Assembly: GCA_047639555.1 (NCBI GenBank)
Contig: JBLIOE010000002.1
Location: 178,806 to 242,805 of the forward strand
Length of the DNA: 64,000 nt
DNA from: JAJRXC01 sp047639555
Lineage (GTDB): Bacteria; Actinomycetota; Acidimicrobiia; Acidimicrobiales; Aldehydirespiratoraceae
Reading direction: 5' to 3'
The notes beneath the pieces were generated by a model. It did not search any database. It saw only the letters and a list, made by a program, of their open reading frames with translations, and had not been told where the DNA came from. Positions 1 to 8,527 of the stretch are shown piece after piece (positions within the stretch are counted from its first letter, which is position 1; every line of letters starts with the position of its first letter). A program made the position numbers and the translations under genes.

Positions 1-973
1 TACGGCCGACGTAACGGTTCTTGATCAGGCCTTCAGTGTAGGGAATGCCCGATTCTTGGGCGTAGCCAACGGCGTGGGGGGTGCCCGAATCGGGAACAGG
101 AACCACGAGGTCGGCGTCGACGGGCGCTTCGCGGGCGAGCTCACGGCCCAAACGCTGGCGGGTCGAGTGCACGAGCTTGCCGCCGTGGGTGGAGTCGGGT
201 CGGGAGAAGTAGATCTGCTCGAAGGTGCAGAATGACTTCTGCTTCGGCACCGCGCCCTGCTCTACGTGGAGACCGTTGCTATCAATCCGCACGATCTCGC
301 CGGGTGCCACTTCACGCTCGAACTCGGCGCCAATCGCGGAGAAAGCGCAGGTCTCGCTTGCGAGGACGTAACCACCGTCGATCTTGCCGATCACCAGCGG
401 ACGGAACCCCCATGGATCGCGCACGCCGTAGATGGCATCGCTGGTAAGGATCGTGAGGGCGAACGCTCCTTCGGCCCGGCTCATCAACACCTTTATGCGG
501 GTCATCCAGTCGCCCCCCGCTCCGGTGAGGAGGTGCACCATCACCTCGGTGTCGCTTGAGGTCTGCAGGCCGACACCACGCTCAAGCAGCTCCCGCCGCA
601 ACACGTTGGCATTCACGAGGTTGCCGTTGTGAGCCACGCCGAGCGGCCCGTCGATGGTTTCAATCATCTGGGGTTGGGCATTACGAAGGCCCGAGCCGCC
701 CGTGGTGGAATAACGCGTGTGTCCAATCGCCAGACCACCCGGCAGAGTCGACAAGTTCTCCTCGTTGAACACACTGGCGACCAAACCCTGGCCCTTGTGA
801 ACGTGGGCGACACCGCTATCGGAAGTGGCGATTCCCGCCGCCTCCTGACCGCGATGCTGCAGCGTGTACATCGCGAAGAAGGTCAGCCTCGCTGCATCTT
901 GGCCAGGGGCATAGACGCCAACGACGCCACACTCCTCGTGTAGATCATCACCATTGGGAAACACAGGTATCAC
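1..973 (-). CDS. purF: Amidophosphoribosyltransferase PurF (3' end outside window)
   Basis: PurF catalyses the committed step of purine synthesis, transferring glutamine-derived ammonia to PRPP to give phosphoribosylamine. The 324 visible codons hold the N-terminal-nucleophile glutaminase domain: EECGVVGVYA puts the catalytic Cys near residue 15, behind a short propeptide that must be removed. LQHRGQEAAGI and SSDTEVMVHLL follow, and the edge cuts the gene just after LIKNRYVGR of the phosphoribosyltransferase domain. Two in-frame GTG starts fit. I chose the one whose GTGA overlaps the purK stop; the alternative is 9 bases downstream. It is the last visible gene of the pur operon. The C-terminal half, including any iron-sulphur ligands, cannot be judged. 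Confidence 0.95.
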   Translation of the reverse strand, partial: MIPVFPNGDDLHEECGVVGVYAPGQDAARLTFFAMYTLQHRGQEAAGIATSDSGVAHVHKGQGLVASVFNEENLSTLPGGLAIGHTRYSTTGGSGLRNAQPQMIETIDGPLGVAHNGNLVNANVLRRELLERGVGLQTSSDTEVMVHLLTGAGGDWMTRIKVLMSRAEGAFALTILTSDAIYGVRDPWGFRPLVIGKIDGGYVLASETCAFSAIGAEFEREVAPGEIVRIDSNGLHVEQGAVPKQKSFCTFEQIYFSRPDSTHGGKLVHSTRQRLGRELAREAPVDADLVVPVPDSGTPHAVGYAQESGIPYTEGLIKNRYVGR

Positions 974-2109
974 CGTCCGGACAGTGCAACGCGAGCGTCG
1001 ACTGCATGTTGTAGTGCCTGTGAAGGGCTGTCGCCCACACAGGTCAGGTGTCCCATCTTTCGACCCGGCCGCGCGTCGGCCTTGCCGTAGAGATGGAGAT
1101 GAATCGAGTCGTTGTCGAGGACCGCAGGCCAGTTCGGTTCGCCGTCGGCCCAGAGATCGCCGAGAAGTTGCACCATCGCCGCCGGGCGACAAGTGCCGTC
1201 GCCGAGCGGCAGGCCGGCAACGGCGCGGAGCTGTTGTTCGAACTGGCTCGCCGGCGCGGCTTCAATCGTGCAGTGGCCGGAGTTGTGAGGCCGGGGCGCA
1301 ACCTCGTTGACGAGAAGTCCGTCGGCGGAATCGAAGATCTCGACACAGAGCACACCAACGAGGTCCCACCCGACCGCGATCCTATGGGCCATGTCGCGGG
1401 CCGCCGCCGCTCGATCATCGGGAATCGATGCCGGGACGACGGTGGTGTCGAGGATGTGGTGAACGTGGTCATTTTCCATGACGCCGTGATCGCTGATCGA
1501 ACCATCCGCGCCCCGCACGACGATGACCGACAGCTCACGATCAAACGGGACCACTGATTCCACGACGAGCCGTTGTCCCTCGAGCGCGGCCCAGGCCGCA
1601 TCGATCTCGCCGACTTCGTCGATTCGCATCTGGCCTTTGCCGTCGTAGCCGAAGCGAGCCGCCTTCGCGATCACCGGCAGGCCGAGGGTGGTGACGGCCG
1701 CGTGCAGACTTTCGAGTGTGTCGGCCGGCCGCCATGGCGCCACTCGCACGCCGGCCTGTTCGAGTGCCACTTTCTCGCGCTGGCGATCCTGGGCGATGGC
1801 GATGATGTCGCCGGAAGGACGGACGGGCACGCCCGCTTCCCGAGCGCGCTCGGCAAGCTGCGGATCGACGTTTTCGAACTCCCATGTGATCACGTCGGCC
1901 TCGGCGATAAGCCGCTGGATGCCCGTCTCGTCATCAAACGCAGTCGTGATCTCGATCTCGCTCACACCACCGGCGGGTGTGTCTTTCGCTCCGCCCGTGA
2001 GCACCGCCACCCGATAGCCGTGCTGATGGGCGACCTGCGCCAGCATGCGGCCGAGTTGGCCACCGCCCACCACTCCAATGGTTGCACCGGGGAGCAGTGG
2101 ACCAGTCAC
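970..2109 (-). CDS. purK: N5-carboxyaminoimidazole ribonucleotide synthase PurK
   Basis: PurK uses ATP and bicarbonate to carboxylate aminoimidazole ribonucleotide to N5-CAIR, the substrate of PurE. The 379-residue protein has the family length. GGGQLGRM at about residues 15-22 is the N-terminal nucleotide/substrate-binding loop, the central region is ATP-grasp (GYDGKGQMRI, then VVESVVPFDRELSVIV), and NEVAPRPHNSGH is the conserved C-terminal ligand segment. The gene starts 2 bases after the purE stop and its own stop overlaps the purF start, so the three products are probably translationally coupled. Nothing unusual is seen in the sequence. Confidence 0.96.
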   Translation of the reverse strand: MTGPLLPGATIGVVGGGQLGRMLAQVAHQHGYRVAVLTGGAKDTPAGGVSEIEITTAFDDETGIQRLIAEADVITWEFENVDPQLAERAREAGVPVRPSGDIIAIAQDRQREKVALEQAGVRVAPWRPADTLESLHAAVTTLGLPVIAKAARFGYDGKGQMRIDEVGEIDAAWAALEGQRLVVESVVPFDRELSVIVVRGADGSISDHGVMENDHVHHILDTTVVPASIPDDRAAAARDMAHRIAVGWDLVGVLCVEIFDSADGLLVNEVAPRPHNSGHCTIEAAPASQFEQQLRAVAGLPLGDGTCRPAAMVQLLGDLWADGEPNWPAVLDNDSIHLHLYGKADARPGRKMGHLTCVGDSPSQALQHAVDARVALSGR

Positions 2110-2111
2110 GG

Positions 2112-2603
2112 TCAGTAATCCAGCTCGATCGAACGAACCTGGGCATTTCGTTGTGACCGAAAGGCGTGGAGCGCGGCCGCGAGCGCCTCGTCATGTCGGG
2201 CCAACATAGATACCGCCAAAAGGGCCGCGTTGGTTGCGCCAGCAGCACCAATCGCCATTGTCGCGACCGGCACCCCGGCCGGCATCTGGGCAATGGAGAG
2301 GAGGGAGTCCATCCCGTTGAGGGCCCGACTCTGAATCGGCACGCCGATCACTGGAACGATCGTATGGCCGGCCACCATTCCCGGCAGGTGGGCCGCTCCG
2401 CCCGCTCCCGCGATCACCACCTGGAGGCCGCGGATCTCGGCCGCCTCCGCGTATTCGACCATGAGATCGGGGGTGCGATGGGCCGATACGACTCGGGCTT
2501 CGAACGACACACCGAAGTCGCGAAGGGTGTCTGCCGTGGCGCGCATCGTCTCCCAGTCGGAGTCGCTGCCCATGATCACGCCGACGAGCGGGTCGTCATT
2601 CAC
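2112..2603 (-). CDS. purE: N5-carboxyaminoimidazole ribonucleotide mutase PurE
   Basis: PurE (class I) moves the carboxyl group of N5-CAIR to C4, giving CAIR. I chose a GTG start because GGAAGGAAGA lies directly upstream at Shine-Dalgarno distance; an ATG 36 bases earlier would add a basic stretch that does not look like the family. From the GTG the protein has 163 residues, the normal size. GVIMGSDSDW at about residues 8-17 binds the ribonucleotide phosphate, SAHRTPD carries the catalytic His, and GAGGAAHLPGM is the third signature. It lies between purC and purK in the operon and is the obligate partner of PurK. Confidence 0.96.
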   Translation of the reverse strand: MNDDPLVGVIMGSDSDWETMRATADTLRDFGVSFEARVVSAHRTPDLMVEYAEAAEIRGLQVVIAGAGGAAHLPGMVAGHTIVPVIGVPIQSRALNGMDSLLSIAQMPAGVPVATMAIGAAGATNAALLAVSMLARHDEALAAALHAFRSQRNAQVRSIELDY

Positions 2604-2703
2604 GTGGTCTTCCTTCCGAAATCCCCGACCAGTCTGCATCCTCGCGCGCCAAGACGCGCCTGCGTGGGATGGATTCCGGCCCTGATTTCTCGAAATTGGG
2701 CGC

Positions 2704-3675
2704 TCATCCGCTCACCGCGTGAAGTGCTTCGACGACTCGCGGCGCCGCCGGATACTTGCCGGGCACGAATTCAGTCTGTGTGAGAGCGGCATAGGTCTGC
2801 TGGTAGACCCTCGCAGCGACGTCGGCGAGCTCAGCGTCGAGCGGGGGCGGGTCGCCCTCTCCGCGATAGCCCCGCTCGGCGTAGACCAGCCGGACCACCT
2901 CTTTGTCGAGGTTTTCTGGTTCGTTTCCCGCACGGCGCCGTTCGTCGACAGTGGCTGCCCGCCAAAAGCGTGAACTATCGGGAGTGTGGACCTCGTCGAT
3001 GATGGTCAGCTGGTCGTTGTCATCGAGTCCGAACTCGTACTTGGTGTCGACCAGAACAAGCCCGGCCGCCGCGGCCAGGGTACGGCCGCGTTCGAAGACC
3101 GCCAGCGCCGTAGTGCGCACCTCGTCCCAGAGTGCCGCATCGACCAGCCCGGACGACACGATCTCCGCCTCAGTGATGGGTTCGTCGTGGCCGCCCTGCT
3201 CGGCCTTTGTGGTGGGCGTGATGATTGCGCTGGGCAACGGATCATTTTTGACCATGCCGTCGGGGAAGGACAATCCGTAGATCTCTCGCTCCCCCGCCGC
3301 GTACTCGGTCCACAACGATGTCGAGGTTGAACCCGAAAGTTGGCCCCGCACCACCACCTCAACGGGAAGGGTGCGGCACTTCCGTCCGATTGTGACATTG
3401 GGATCGGGCACGGAAACGACGTGCGACGGAACTAGATCGGCAATACGTTCGAACCACCAAGCTGCGAGCTGGTTGAGCACTTGACCACGGTACGGCACGG
3501 TGCCGAGCACCCGGTCGAACGCCGAGATCCGATCAGTGGCGATCAGGGCGAGGGTGTCGCCGAGATCGACAATGTCGCGCACCTTGCCGCGAATGACCGG
3601 GCCAAGATCCTCGACCGAGGCGGGCTCGATGCCGTCGAACGGGTCGCGCCTGGCCGGGCCCAGATCCAGCATCAT
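2704..3675 (-). CDS. purC: SAICAR synthetase PurC
   Basis: PurC joins CAIR and aspartate with ATP to form SAICAR. The protein starts at a double ATG whose first codon overlaps the purQ stop as ATGA, giving 323 residues. Visible signatures are GKVRDIVDLG near the N terminus, the VVVRGQLSGS segment, VDTKYEFGLD and the EVHTPDSSRFW ATP/substrate region. The frame remains open for 44 codons upstream within purQ, but that extension is arginine-rich and unlike the family, so it is rejected. About 100 bases separate it from purE, the only real gap in the pur operon. They hold a short GCGCG...CGCGC dyad but no clear terminator. Confidence 0.95.
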   Translation of the reverse strand: MMLDLGPARRDPFDGIEPASVEDLGPVIRGKVRDIVDLGDTLALIATDRISAFDRVLGTVPYRGQVLNQLAAWWFERIADLVPSHVVSVPDPNVTIGRKCRTLPVEVVVRGQLSGSTSTSLWTEYAAGEREIYGLSFPDGMVKNDPLPSAIITPTTKAEQGGHDEPITEAEIVSSGLVDAALWDEVRTTALAVFERGRTLAAAAGLVLVDTKYEFGLDDNDQLTIIDEVHTPDSSRFWRAATVDERRRAGNEPENLDKEVVRLVYAERGYRGEGDPPPLDAELADVAARVYQQTYAALTQTEFVPGKYPAAPRVVEALHAVSG

Positions 3676-4463
3676 CGGGCCGCCTGCACGAACGCTTCGA
3701 ACAGGGGCAGTCCGGAGCCTTCGTCGGGCCCCGACGGTCGCTGCCAGGCAAGGACGTGATCCTCGGGATGTGGCATCAAACCGACGATGTTGCCGGACGC
3801 ATCGCACAAGCCGGCGATATCGGCTTCACTCCCGTTCGGGTTCGCGGGGTACACGCCACCGGCGGGCACCGATACTGCCGGAAGGGGCGTCGGACCGCTG
3901 GCCTGGTAGCGAAACGCGACTTGCCCGCTCGCTTCGAGCCCGGCGGTGACCGACATATCCGTGACCGCAACCCGCCCTTCGCCATGAGCGATCGGACAAC
4001 GGATAAGGGTGTCGCCCACCGTCTGCAGCCAGGAGCTCCGCACGCGGGGTTCGACCCGGAGGGTGACCCAGCGACATTCGAAGGTGCCGCGGGCGTTCTC
4101 GGTAAGCGTGACCTGGCGCGGGGAACCCATGGGCCCGGGCAGGAGTCCGGCCTTCACCAGCACCTGAAACCCGTTGCAGATGCCAATCATCGGGGTGCCG
4201 TTGCCGGCCGCCTCAGTCAGCTCATCGGCGAACCAGGTACGTAGCTCGAGGGCCAACCGGCCACCGGCACCGAGCGCGTCGCCGTAGGAGAAGCCGCCCG
4301 GGAGAAGAATCGCCGCATGGTCGCCGATCCGTACGGTGCCCTCGCGCAACTGGTTGACGTGGACAATCCGGGGATCGCCGCCCGCCAGCTCAATCGCCTG
4401 TGCCGCCTCGCCGTCACGATTCGTGCCTGACGCGTGCGGAATAAGAATTGGCGGGCGACTCAT
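3672..4463 (-). CDS. purQ: FGAM synthase glutaminase subunit PurQ
   Basis: PurQ hydrolyses glutamine and channels ammonia to PurL for formylglycinamidine ribonucleotide synthesis. It is a class I glutamine amidotransferase of 263 residues. GGFSYGD lies at 56-62, the nucleophile is Cys96 in GICNGFQVL, and the His-Glu pair of the triad is in MPHPEDH near residue 235. The ATG is fixed by a 4-base ATGA overlap with the end of purL, and the stop overlaps purC in the same way. Separate PurQ with a shorter PurL is the Gram-positive arrangement; a separate purS gene would also be expected but is not found here (see purL). Confidence 0.96.
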   Translation of the reverse strand: MSRPPILIPHASGTNRDGEAAQAIELAGGDPRIVHVNQLREGTVRIGDHAAILLPGGFSYGDALGAGGRLALELRTWFADELTEAAGNGTPMIGICNGFQVLVKAGLLPGPMGSPRQVTLTENARGTFECRWVTLRVEPRVRSSWLQTVGDTLIRCPIAHGEGRVAVTDMSVTAGLEASGQVAFRYQASGPTPLPAVSVPAGGVYPANPNGSEADIAGLCDASGNIVGLMPHPEDHVLAWQRPSGPDEGSGLPLFEAFVQAAR

Positions 4464-7315
4464 CGTGCACCCCCCGTGAATGCCTCGACCGCATCGGCGA
4501 TCGAACACTCCACGATCGGGTGACTGGCTTGATCGAGCCCCTCGGCATCCGGCTTCGCATCCGAGACCCGAACGACGATGCGATCCTCAGCCGTCACTTC
4601 GCCAATCCGGCGACCAAATACGCCCAGGGCCTCACCGACGGCGTCGCGATCGGCCCGCGAGGCCGACAACACCAACCGACCGGGCGCCTCGTTGGTCAAG
4701 GCCGAGAGCGGGTCGAGCCTGTCACTGGGCACGGTGACAAACACTCCAGCTCGGGCCGCCAGCGCCATCTCGGCAATCGCCAACACCACTCCCCCATCGC
4801 TGCAGTCATGGGCCGCGGTAATCAGTCCGCCCGCGATCGCGGCGTGAACGGCTTGATAACGAGGCAGAGGATCGTCGAGCGGTGCGGGCACGGCAGTAGC
4901 ACCCAACCCGAGCACGACGTCGACGAGCGAACCCCCGAGCGCTTCTTGCCCCTCACCGACCAGCCAGAGATCATCGCCCGGCGCCATGCCCGCACTGTTG
5001 ATCGCTCGGTGGAAATCGGGAACGAGGCCGATGGCAGAGATCAACAATGTGCCCGGGATGGCGGTGCCGTCGAACTCGTTGAACAGGCTGTCCTTGCCCG
5101 AGATGAAAGGCATCCGATAGCGACGAGCGCCGTCGGTACAACCCTGGACAGCTCGGGTGAGGCCACCGAGCCGATCCGGTTTCGTCGGGTCACCCCAGCA
5201 GAAATTGTCGAGCACGGCCACACGATCCGGGTCGCCGCCTACGGCAACGAGGTTGCGCACCGCTTCATCCATTGCGAGGAGCGCCATCGCCCAGGGGTCA
5301 TGGAGGCCCACGCGCGGGCAGATCCCGTTGCTCACCACCACCGCAACCGTGTTGTGCTGTGTGCCCAACGGCTTGAGAACGGCTGCATCCGCCGGGCCAT
5401 CGGCCTCGGGTCCGACGAAGGGGCGGACCACCGTGCCGCCGCGGACCTCATGGTCGTAGCGGCGGACGATGTCTTCTTTCGACGCAACATCAGGGTGAGA
5501 CAACATCCGCAGCACCAGAGCGGCGTCAATATCGGGGACGGCGACGGCAACGGGAGGCGAGTCGGTCCAGGCTCCTGCCATCTTCCGTCGGGGAAGGCCG
5601 TCGTGGAGGAACGCCATCGGCATGTCGACCGCCGTCACGTCGCCATGGGTGACAAGCAAACGCTGGTCGCCGGTGAAGGTGCCCAGGTTGGTGAGCTCGA
5701 CATCCCAGTCATCGCACAGCGTCTGCAGGGCCGCGAGCTTCTCGGGCGGCACCGCTACGACGATCCGTTCTTGGGCCTCAGAGATCCAGATCTCCCACGG
5801 CTGAAGGCCGGGATACTTGAGCGGGACCGACGCGAGATCAATCGCCACGCCGAGCTCTTCGCCCATCTCCCCAACGGCGCTGGAGAAGCCGCCCGCACCA
5901 CAATCCGTGATCGCGGTGTAGAGCTGCGCATCACGGGCTCGTTCGATGACCTCGATGCAACCCTTTTCCGTGATCGGATCGCCGATCTGGACTGCGGAAC
6001 CGACCGAGTCCACGGTGGAGGCGTCCATTCCCGCCGACGAGAACGTTGCGCCGTGGATGCCATCGCGGCCGACGCGGCCGCCGATCGAGATCACCCGATC
6101 GCCGATGTGGGCCTGGGTGGGGTGCGAACCGTGTGGGAGCAGACCAATTGCGCCGCAATAGACGAGCGGATTCCCGACATAACCCTCGTGATAGATCACC
6201 GCACCGTTCACGGTGGGCAAACCCAGCTTGTTGCCATAGTCACCGATACCAGCCACGACGCCGTCACGAATTCGGCGCGGATGCAGCACGCCGGTTGGCA
6301 CATCGGCATCGTCCATGTCGCTCGGACCGAAACAGAGCACGTCGGTGCAGGCAATTGGCCGGGCCGACACGCCGAGGATGTCGCGCACAACACCCCCCAC
6401 GCCAGTGTTGGCACCTCCAAAGGGTTCGAGGGCCGACGGGTGATTGTGAGTCTCGACCTTAAACGCCAGGTCAAGCTGGTCATCGAAGGCAATGATCCCG
6501 GCGTCGTCGACGAAGGCGCTACGAAGCCACCACGGATTCAGTTCCTCGGTGACCTCCCGCAGGGCCGGGAGTAGACCGTCGTAGTCGCGAACGGTGGTGG
6601 TGCCCGCGGCATCGGTGTGGGTAAGTTCGATCTGGGCGCGGAAGGTCTTGTGAACGCAGTGCTCGGACCATGTCTGGGCCAGCGTTTCGAGCTCGGCGTC
6701 CTTGGGCGGACGCCCCTCGGCCGCGAAATGGGCTTGGATCTCGCGCATCTCGTTGATATCGAGCGACAACACCCGGTCGCGACTCATCGCGAGCAGTTCG
6801 TCGTCGGACAAGCCCTCGAGGATCACCTCGTCGACTCGGACATCGACCGACGCCTCGCCGGCGAAGATTGGCGTGAGCTCACCCTCGCCCGATCGCTCGA
6901 TCGTGTCGTTGGCCAAAAGCCGTCGCGTGATTACCGCAACGTCGATGTCGTCTAGATCACCAATCAGGTCGAAGCGTCGAGCGGTGGACACTTGGATCGT
7001 CGGGAGCCCGAGCTGCACCGCGGCTCGTTCGAGTTCGCGAGCGTCGGCATCGGTAACTCCCGCCATTGGCGCGACCTCGACCGCTCGACCTGCCGGCCGC
7101 GGCACCGCTCCGGTGGAAGCCACATCGACGACCGGGTCAACGAGCACTTCGGCACAAAGCCGGGCGATCGCCGCGTCATCGATGTCGCCGGCCAGGTGGT
7201 AGACCCGAGAGACCCGGCAGCCGGTCAGTCCAGCGACACCAACCAACGGCGCCGCGCCGACTATCCGGGCTCCTTGAGGGTCCTCGGTGGCGGTCACGTC
7301 GATCCGTAGCGTCAC
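4460..7315 (-). CDS. purL: FGAM synthase PurL with fused PurS-like N-terminal region
   Basis: PurL converts FGAR to FGAM using ATP and ammonia delivered by PurQ. At 951 residues it is about 200 longer than the usual small PurL and much shorter than the single-chain large form. Residues 1-68 and 78-145 each look like a PurS-type half domain, the second beginning VEVAPMAGVTDADARELERA. A linker with LSDDELLAMSRDR follows at about 169-181, then the synthetase core from SEHCVHKTF at 217-225. This resembles PurSL fusions in other phyla and explains the absence of purS between purL and purQ. The start is GTG with no good Shine-Dalgarno. It is first in the operon, 78 bases after the preceding gene. 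Confidence 0.95.
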   Translation of the reverse strand: MTLRIDVTATEDPQGARIVGAAPLVGVAGLTGCRVSRVYHLAGDIDDAAIARLCAEVLVDPVVDVASTGAVPRPAGRAVEVAPMAGVTDADARELERAAVQLGLPTIQVSTARRFDLIGDLDDIDVAVITRRLLANDTIERSGEGELTPIFAGEASVDVRVDEVILEGLSDDELLAMSRDRVLSLDINEMREIQAHFAAEGRPPKDAELETLAQTWSEHCVHKTFRAQIELTHTDAAGTTTVRDYDGLLPALREVTEELNPWWLRSAFVDDAGIIAFDDQLDLAFKVETHNHPSALEPFGGANTGVGGVVRDILGVSARPIACTDVLCFGPSDMDDADVPTGVLHPRRIRDGVVAGIGDYGNKLGLPTVNGAVIYHEGYVGNPLVYCGAIGLLPHGSHPTQAHIGDRVISIGGRVGRDGIHGATFSSAGMDASTVDSVGSAVQIGDPITEKGCIEVIERARDAQLYTAITDCGAGGFSSAVGEMGEELGVAIDLASVPLKYPGLQPWEIWISEAQERIVVAVPPEKLAALQTLCDDWDVELTNLGTFTGDQRLLVTHGDVTAVDMPMAFLHDGLPRRKMAGAWTDSPPVAVAVPDIDAALVLRMLSHPDVASKEDIVRRYDHEVRGGTVVRPFVGPEADGPADAAVLKPLGTQHNTVAVVVSNGICPRVGLHDPWAMALLAMDEAVRNLVAVGGDPDRVAVLDNFCWGDPTKPDRLGGLTRAVQGCTDGARRYRMPFISGKDSLFNEFDGTAIPGTLLISAIGLVPDFHRAINSAGMAPGDDLWLVGEGQEALGGSLVDVVLGLGATAVPAPLDDPLPRYQAVHAAIAGGLITAAHDCSDGGVVLAIAEMALAARAGVFVTVPSDRLDPLSALTNEAPGRLVLSASRADRDAVGEALGVFGRRIGEVTAEDRIVVRVSDAKPDAEGLDQASHPIVECSIADAVEAFTGGAR

Positions 7316-7331
7316 TCCGGCGAACTTAGAC

Positions 7332-7390
7332 GCGCGCTGCGGCCCACGCGCGCATCGGCCCCTGTGGAAATCGCGACCTCCGACCGAGGT
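7332..7390. terminator. Two inverted repeats upstream of purL
   Basis: The 78-base gap before purL holds two short dyads: ACCTC-CGACC-GAGGT at 7376-7390 and GCGCGC...GCGCGC at 7332-7353. They could end transcription from the upstream gene or structure the purL leader. Neither is followed by a clear T-run on the minus strand, so the call is tentative. Confidence 0.3.
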
Positions 7391-7393
7391 GCA

Positions 7394-8029
7394 CTAACGA
7401 TCGGCGTCGGCCAGCTTCCGAGACAGATCAGCGGCGAGCGCCGCTCGGAACGCGGCCGACAGTGAAGGCTCCGCTCGCGCCGAGCCCGCGATCCGTTCGT
7501 GGGTCCACTCGCGGTAATCGACCAACCCTTTCGCCGTGACCGTGGCGCCCGCCGGGAGATCGCTGAGCAGACTCATCTCGCCGAGAGAATCCCCCGCGCC
7601 GCTCGTAGCAACACGATTGAGACGCTGCACCTCCACCTCGCCCGCAGTAACAAGCAGTAACCGACCATGAGATTCACCGTGCTCGATCAGCACACTGTCG
7701 GTTGCCGAGCCGCGGGCGCCCATCTCCCCGAACAGCAAGAAGTCACGCTCGCTCATTGAAGCGAACCGCTCGGCCCGGATAGTGCTCTCCAACTCGGTGA
7801 GCTTCACCGACCGACGGATGTGTACAAGCCGGAGCAGCTGGAAGGCGCTCACCGAACCGAACGCGAAATTCCAAAGAATCACGCTCAGATTGTCATCGAC
7901 GATTCCCCAAAAGAGGAACACCACACTTGCCACGACCAACATCAGCCGGAGTCGGAAGATGTCGCGAAAGAACGTCGACCCCACGTAGACCGCGTACGCG
8001 GTATTGATCAGCACTGTCGACATGTCCAT
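7394..8029 (-). CDS. Popeye-like membrane protein with cyclic-nucleotide-binding-type domain
   Basis: The 211-residue product has two or three hydrophobic segments at the N terminus (about 4-20, 28-44 and 48-68), followed by a cytosolic region from about residue 95 that looks like a cyclic-nucleotide-binding jelly roll: FLLFGEMGARGS, then HGRLLLVTAGEVEVQRL, then GDSLGEMSLLSDLPAGATV. The order of short membrane bundle then nucleotide-binding domain is that of Popeye-domain proteins. It may sense a cyclic nucleotide at the membrane, but the ligand is unknown and the usual cAMP arginine of the phosphate cassette is not evident. The ATG has GGAG about 10 bases upstream. It follows a 152-residue unknown gene. 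Confidence 0.72.
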   Translation of the reverse strand: MDMSTVLINTAYAVYVGSTFFRDIFRLRLMLVVASVVFLFWGIVDDNLSVILWNFAFGSVSAFQLLRLVHIRRSVKLTELESTIRAERFASMSERDFLLFGEMGARGSATDSVLIEHGESHGRLLLVTAGEVEVQRLNRVATSGAGDSLGEMSLLSDLPAGATVTAKGLVDYREWTHERIAGSARAEPSLSAAFRAALAADLSRKLADADR

Positions 8030-8058
8030 AGGCCCCAACTCCGGCCGAAAGGCTACGC

Positions 8059-8517
8059 CTAGGGGCGAAGAATCTGTGTCTCGACCGTGACCGACTCGAT
8101 ATCCGCCACCGCCGCCGCCAACGTGTCGACAAAGCTGCGCCAGGTTCGCCACGGACTCCGGTCTTCAATGAGTCCCTCCATCGCCAGGAGCAGCCCCAAG
8201 AGTGCGGTCGGACGTTCGATCAAGATCTCGGTCGAAACGAGCTCGGCGCCCGGAATAAGAGACGCGGCCGGCCACGTACCAACACCGAGTGACCGTTGGA
8301 CAACCGCTCGAAGTTCCTGGAGATCACGAGGCCCCGCCACCAGAGTGGCCTCCGCGGCAAGAGCGGGAACGGTGACTGACGGGCGAAGATCGTGCGCCTC
8401 GTCGGGGTCAACCAAGAACGCCGCCGGATCATGACCGTCGATCAGCCGCTGGTACGCGCGACGGGCACGATCCCACTCCGGTGTGGAGGGTGATCGTGCC
8501 CGCTCGTGCGAATTCAC
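8059..8517 (-). CDS. Conserved-looking hypothetical protein, 152 aa
   Basis: I do not recognise this family. The product is soluble, 152 residues, with a charged N terminus (ERARSPSTPEWDRARRAYQRLIDG) broken here as ERARSPSTPEWDR then ARRAYQRLIDG, an acidic DPDEAHDLRP segment, and predicted helices at the C terminus (LLGLLLAMEGLIEDRSP). No catalytic motif or metal site stands out. It starts with ATG 10 bases after the thiolase stop and ends 29 bases before the Popeye-like gene, so the two may be co-transcribed. Codon use looks like that of the neighbours. Confidence 0.6.
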   Translation of the reverse strand: MNSHERARSPSTPEWDRARRAYQRLIDGHDPAAFLVDPDEAHDLRPSVTVPALAAEATLVAGPRDLQELRAVVQRSLGVGTWPAASLIPGAELVSTEILIERPTALLGLLLAMEGLIEDRSPWRTWRSFVDTLAAAVADIESVTVETQILRP

Positions 8518-8527
8518 GAAGCGAGGC

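Noticed and set aside
4448..6574. 708-codon open frame on the plus strand
   Set aside because: It lies antisense to the clear purL gene, has His/Arg-rich composition typical of a shadow frame, and shows no domain.
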